Below are positions 5,966 through 7,831 of a stretch of DNA of 7,831 nt, piece by piece (the stretch's first letter is position 1; each line of letters begins with the position of its first letter). The position numbers were made by a program, and so were the translations under genes. The notes below the pieces were generated by a model that was not told the origin of the DNA, searched no databases, and was given only the letters and a program-made list of their open reading frames with translations. Source of the DNA: an uncultured Akkermansia sp. (GTDB lineage: Bacteria; Verrucomicrobiota; Verrucomicrobiia; Verrucomicrobiales; Akkermansiaceae); the NCBI GenBank assembly GCA_904501955.1, contig CAJGCY010000121.1:1-7831 (forward strand). Reading direction: 5' to 3'.

Positions 5966-7384
5966 TCAGATACTGGAAGAGGATGAAAGATACTTTCGGA
6001 ACAGTTCCGGGGACTCCGCCATTTTGCGTTGCAGGGTACGCCTATTGATACCCAGAAGAGCTGCAGCGCGGGAGCGATTCCCCGCCGTATGCTCCAAAGC
6101 TCGCAAGATGGTGCTCTGCACGATGTATTCTAAATTAAAAGCCCCCCCGAAATCAAGCCTAAAGTCTGTGTGTACGTTATTTTGCGGAGTTGCGGGAGTA
6201 GATACTGCCGCAGGTGCAACCTGCAAATAATCCGGCAAATCTTCCGGGAGGATGCTTGAGCCCTCGCTCATTACCACGCCGTGCTCCATGGCCGTGCGCA
6301 GTTGGCGCACATTGCCCGGCCAAGAATAAGCGCGCAGCAAATCAAGCGCGGCACGGCTGAGCGACTTCTGCGCTTTATTGTTTTCTTTGCAGAACTCCTG
6401 CACAAAGGCATTCGCCATCAGCACGATATCCCCTGCTCTGTCACGCAGGGGTGGCAGATTCACGGAGATGACATTGAGGCGCTGGTAGAGGTCTAGGCGG
6501 AAGGTGCCGGCGGCAACCATTTCCTGCAAATTGCGGTTAGTGGCAGCCACCACGCGCACATTCACACGTATGGGTTCATTGCTACCCACGCGCTCAATGC
6601 TCTTTTCCGCCAGCACACGCAACAGCTTCACCTGCGTGGGCATGTCAATCTCTCCGATTTCATCCAAAAAGAGCGTCCCGCCATTCGCCTCTTCAAAACG
6701 GCCGATGCGCCGCTGCAGCGCCCCGGTGAACGCCCCTTTCTCATGGCCGAACAACTCACTCTCCATCAACTGCGGGGATAGCGCTGCGCAGTTCACCGCT
6801 ACAAACTTGGCCTTAGCCCGAGGAGAAAGCGCATGCAGGGCGCGCGCTACCAGCTCTTTACCGGTACCGGTTTCACCCTCTATCAACACTGTGGCGGTAG
6901 TGGGGGCAACTTGGCGAATGCGGTTGAAAATACCCTGCATCTGCGGGCTGTTGCCCAACATGGCATCCAAACCACCGGTGGGCTGCAATGAGGCGGCCAG
7001 CTCTTCATTCTGCTGCTCCAAGCTGCGGGTGTGCGCCGCGCGTTTGAGCAAGAGCTCCACCTCATCCAGATTCAGAGGTTTGGTAAGGAAGTAGTAGGCG
7101 CCGTGTCGCTTGGCCTCCGCAGCCGTGGCGGGGCTGCCGTAAGCCGTCATCATGATACACGTGGGCGGGTGCGGCAAGGTGCGTGCATAGTCAATAAGCT
7201 CCATGCCGCTCTCACCGCCCAAGCGCAAATCAGTCAGCAGAATATCTACCGGCTCGCTCTCCATGATGGCGCGCGCAGCCTTGCCGTTAGCTGCGGCGTA
7301 CACCTCATAGTCATCCTCCAGCGCAGAGCAAAGGACATCGCGCGTGGACTTTTCATCATCCACAATGAGCAGAACCGGTAACAT
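5966..7384 (-). CDS. Sigma-54-dependent response regulator (NtrC family)
   Basis: This is a cytoplasmic two-component regulator that activates sigma-54 RNA polymerase. Its 472 residues are normal for the family. Residues 1-118 are a receiver domain with acidic pair D9/D10, phosphoacceptor D52 (LLTDLRLGG), T80 and K102 (LTKP). Residues 139-375 are the AAA+ domain: Walker A GETGTGKE (170-177), the sigma-54 contact loop GAFTGA (217-222), Walker B GGTLFLDE (235-242), sensor ATN (281-283), R296 and R302 near the arginine-finger positions, and WPGNVR (355-360). Residues about 415-456 are a Fis-type helix-turn-helix (NRSRAAALLGINRRTLQRKM, 436-455). The tail is serine-rich (SSSSS). All key residues are intact, so it should be phosphorylatable and active. 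No partner kinase is visible. It starts 27 bp after argC without a Shine-Dalgarno sequence and stops 2 bp before the glycosyltransferase ATG, which suggests co-translation. Its target promoters are unknown. Confidence 0.95.
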   Translation of the reverse strand: MLPVLLIVDDEKSTRDVLCSALEDDYEVYAAANGKAARAIMESEPVDILLTDLRLGGESGMELIDYARTLPHPPTCIMMTAYGSPATAAEAKRHGAYYFLTKPLNLDEVELLLKRAAHTRSLEQQNEELAASLQPTGGLDAMLGNSPQMQGIFNRIRQVAPTTATVLIEGETGTGKELVARALHALSPRAKAKFVAVNCAALSPQLMESELFGHEKGAFTGALQRRIGRFEEANGGTLFLDEIGEIDMPTQVKLLRVLAEKSIERVGSNEPIRVNVRVVAATNRNLQEMVAAGTFRLDLYQRLNVISVNLPPLRDRAGDIVLMANAFVQEFCKENNKAQKSLSRAALDLLRAYSWPGNVRQLRTAMEHGVVMSEGSSILPEDLPDYLQVAPAAVSTPATPQNNVHTDFRLDFGGAFNLEYIVQSTILRALEHTAGNRSRAAALLGINRRTLQRKMAESPELFRKYLSSSSSI

Positions 7385-7411
7385 ATTCGCTGATATAGAT
7401 AGGTAATTTTA

Positions 7412-7831
7412 TCAGATAAGCCACAGGCCCTCGGCCTCGTCAAATCCGAACATGATATTGAACGCATGCACGCCCTGGCCGCCTGCGCCCTTAATCACGT
7501 TGTCCTCGGCGCTCATCAGCACCAGGCGATTCGTGCGGGTATCCACCGCCCAACCGATGTCCACAAAGTTCGTGCGGGTCACATTCTTCGTGTCGGCAGG
7601 CTTGTTGGCACCGAGCAAGCGTACAAAGGGAGCACCAGCGTATGCCGCCTGCATACAGGTAGTCACCTGCTCTTCCGTCACGCCCTCCGCCAGCTTGGCA
7701 ACGGTTGTGGTCACGATACCCGTATTCACCGGCATGAGGTGCGGGGTGAAGGTGATGGTCACCTTGGTACCGGCTGCACCGGAAAGCTCCTGCTCAATCT
7801 CGGACAGGTGGCGGTGGCGCGGCACACCGTA
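7412..7831 (-). CDS. argC: N-acetyl-gamma-glutamyl-phosphate reductase, C-terminal part (gene runs off the right edge)
   Basis: ArgC is the cytoplasmic NADPH-dependent enzyme that reduces N-acetyl-glutamyl 5-phosphate to the semialdehyde, the third step of arginine biosynthesis. About 139 codons are visible, roughly the last 40% of a family usually near 340 residues; the N-terminal NADP domain and catalytic cysteine lie outside the window. The visible part opens with YGVPRHRHLSEIEQEL, matching the ArgC segment (HRHxPEIEQEL) that carries the active-site histidine. It continues with FTPHLMPVNTGI, then the block APFVRLLG, then TRTNFVDIGW, and ends with the family-typical dimer-region stretch DNVIKGAGGQGVHAFNIMFG. 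A GTG at 7823-7825 could be mistaken for a start but lies inside the conserved domain. The stop TGA is 27 bp before the response regulator, in the same direction, so the two are probably co-transcribed. Confidence 0.94.
   Translation of the reverse strand, partial: YGVPRHRHLSEIEQELSGAAGTKVTITFTPHLMPVNTGIVTTTVAKLAEGVTEEQVTTCMQAAYAGAPFVRLLGANKPADTKNVTRTNFVDIGWAVDTRTNRLVLMSAEDNVIKGAGGQGVHAFNIMFGFDEAEGLWLI

Overview
This window reads as a gene-dense stretch of a moderately GC-rich bacterial chromosome. All seven recognisable genes lie on the minus strand, so transcription runs from the right end of the window to the left. In that order they are argC (partial), a sigma-54-dependent response regulator, a GT-C type membrane glycosyltransferase, xseB, dxs, a secreted TPR protein and a short recO. 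Spacings are operon-like: 27 bp, 2 bp, 45 bp, a 29-bp overlap, a 4-bp ATGA overlap and 26 bp. The protein style, the gene mixture and the near absence of Shine-Dalgarno sequences suggest Verrucomicrobiota, perhaps an Akkermansia relative. This is an impression from memory of such proteins and is not proven by the sequence.

Right part (about 3690-7831): the C-terminal part of ArgC (arginine biosynthesis) is followed by an NtrC-type regulator with complete receiver, AAA+ and Fis-type HTH domains. No histidine kinase gene is visible. Two bases later begins a polytopic membrane protein of the GT-C/dolichyl-phosphate-mannose family with a C-terminal non-membrane domain. XseB, the small subunit of exonuclease VII, comes next and overlaps dxs.

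Middle and left part (463-3718): Dxs makes 1-deoxy-D-xylulose 5-phosphate, the entry step of the MEP isoprenoid pathway. Its stop codon overlaps the start of an exported TPR protein. That gene is followed by a RecO-like protein of only 176 residues that lacks the usual zinc-finger and C-terminal portion.

Left end (1-462): no convincing gene. It is dominated by a long imperfect inverted repeat (about 42-367) with perfectly complementary arm blocks of 27, 17, 12 and 7 bp, small hairpins nested in the arms, and a roughly 50-base centre. It resembles a non-autonomous palindromic mobile or structural element (MITE-like) and is the most unusual part of the window.

The seven genes do not form one pathway. 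They look like a mixed housekeeping transcription unit covering arginine synthesis, regulation, envelope glycosylation, DNA repair and isoprenoid synthesis. I did not find a clearly new multi-gene system.
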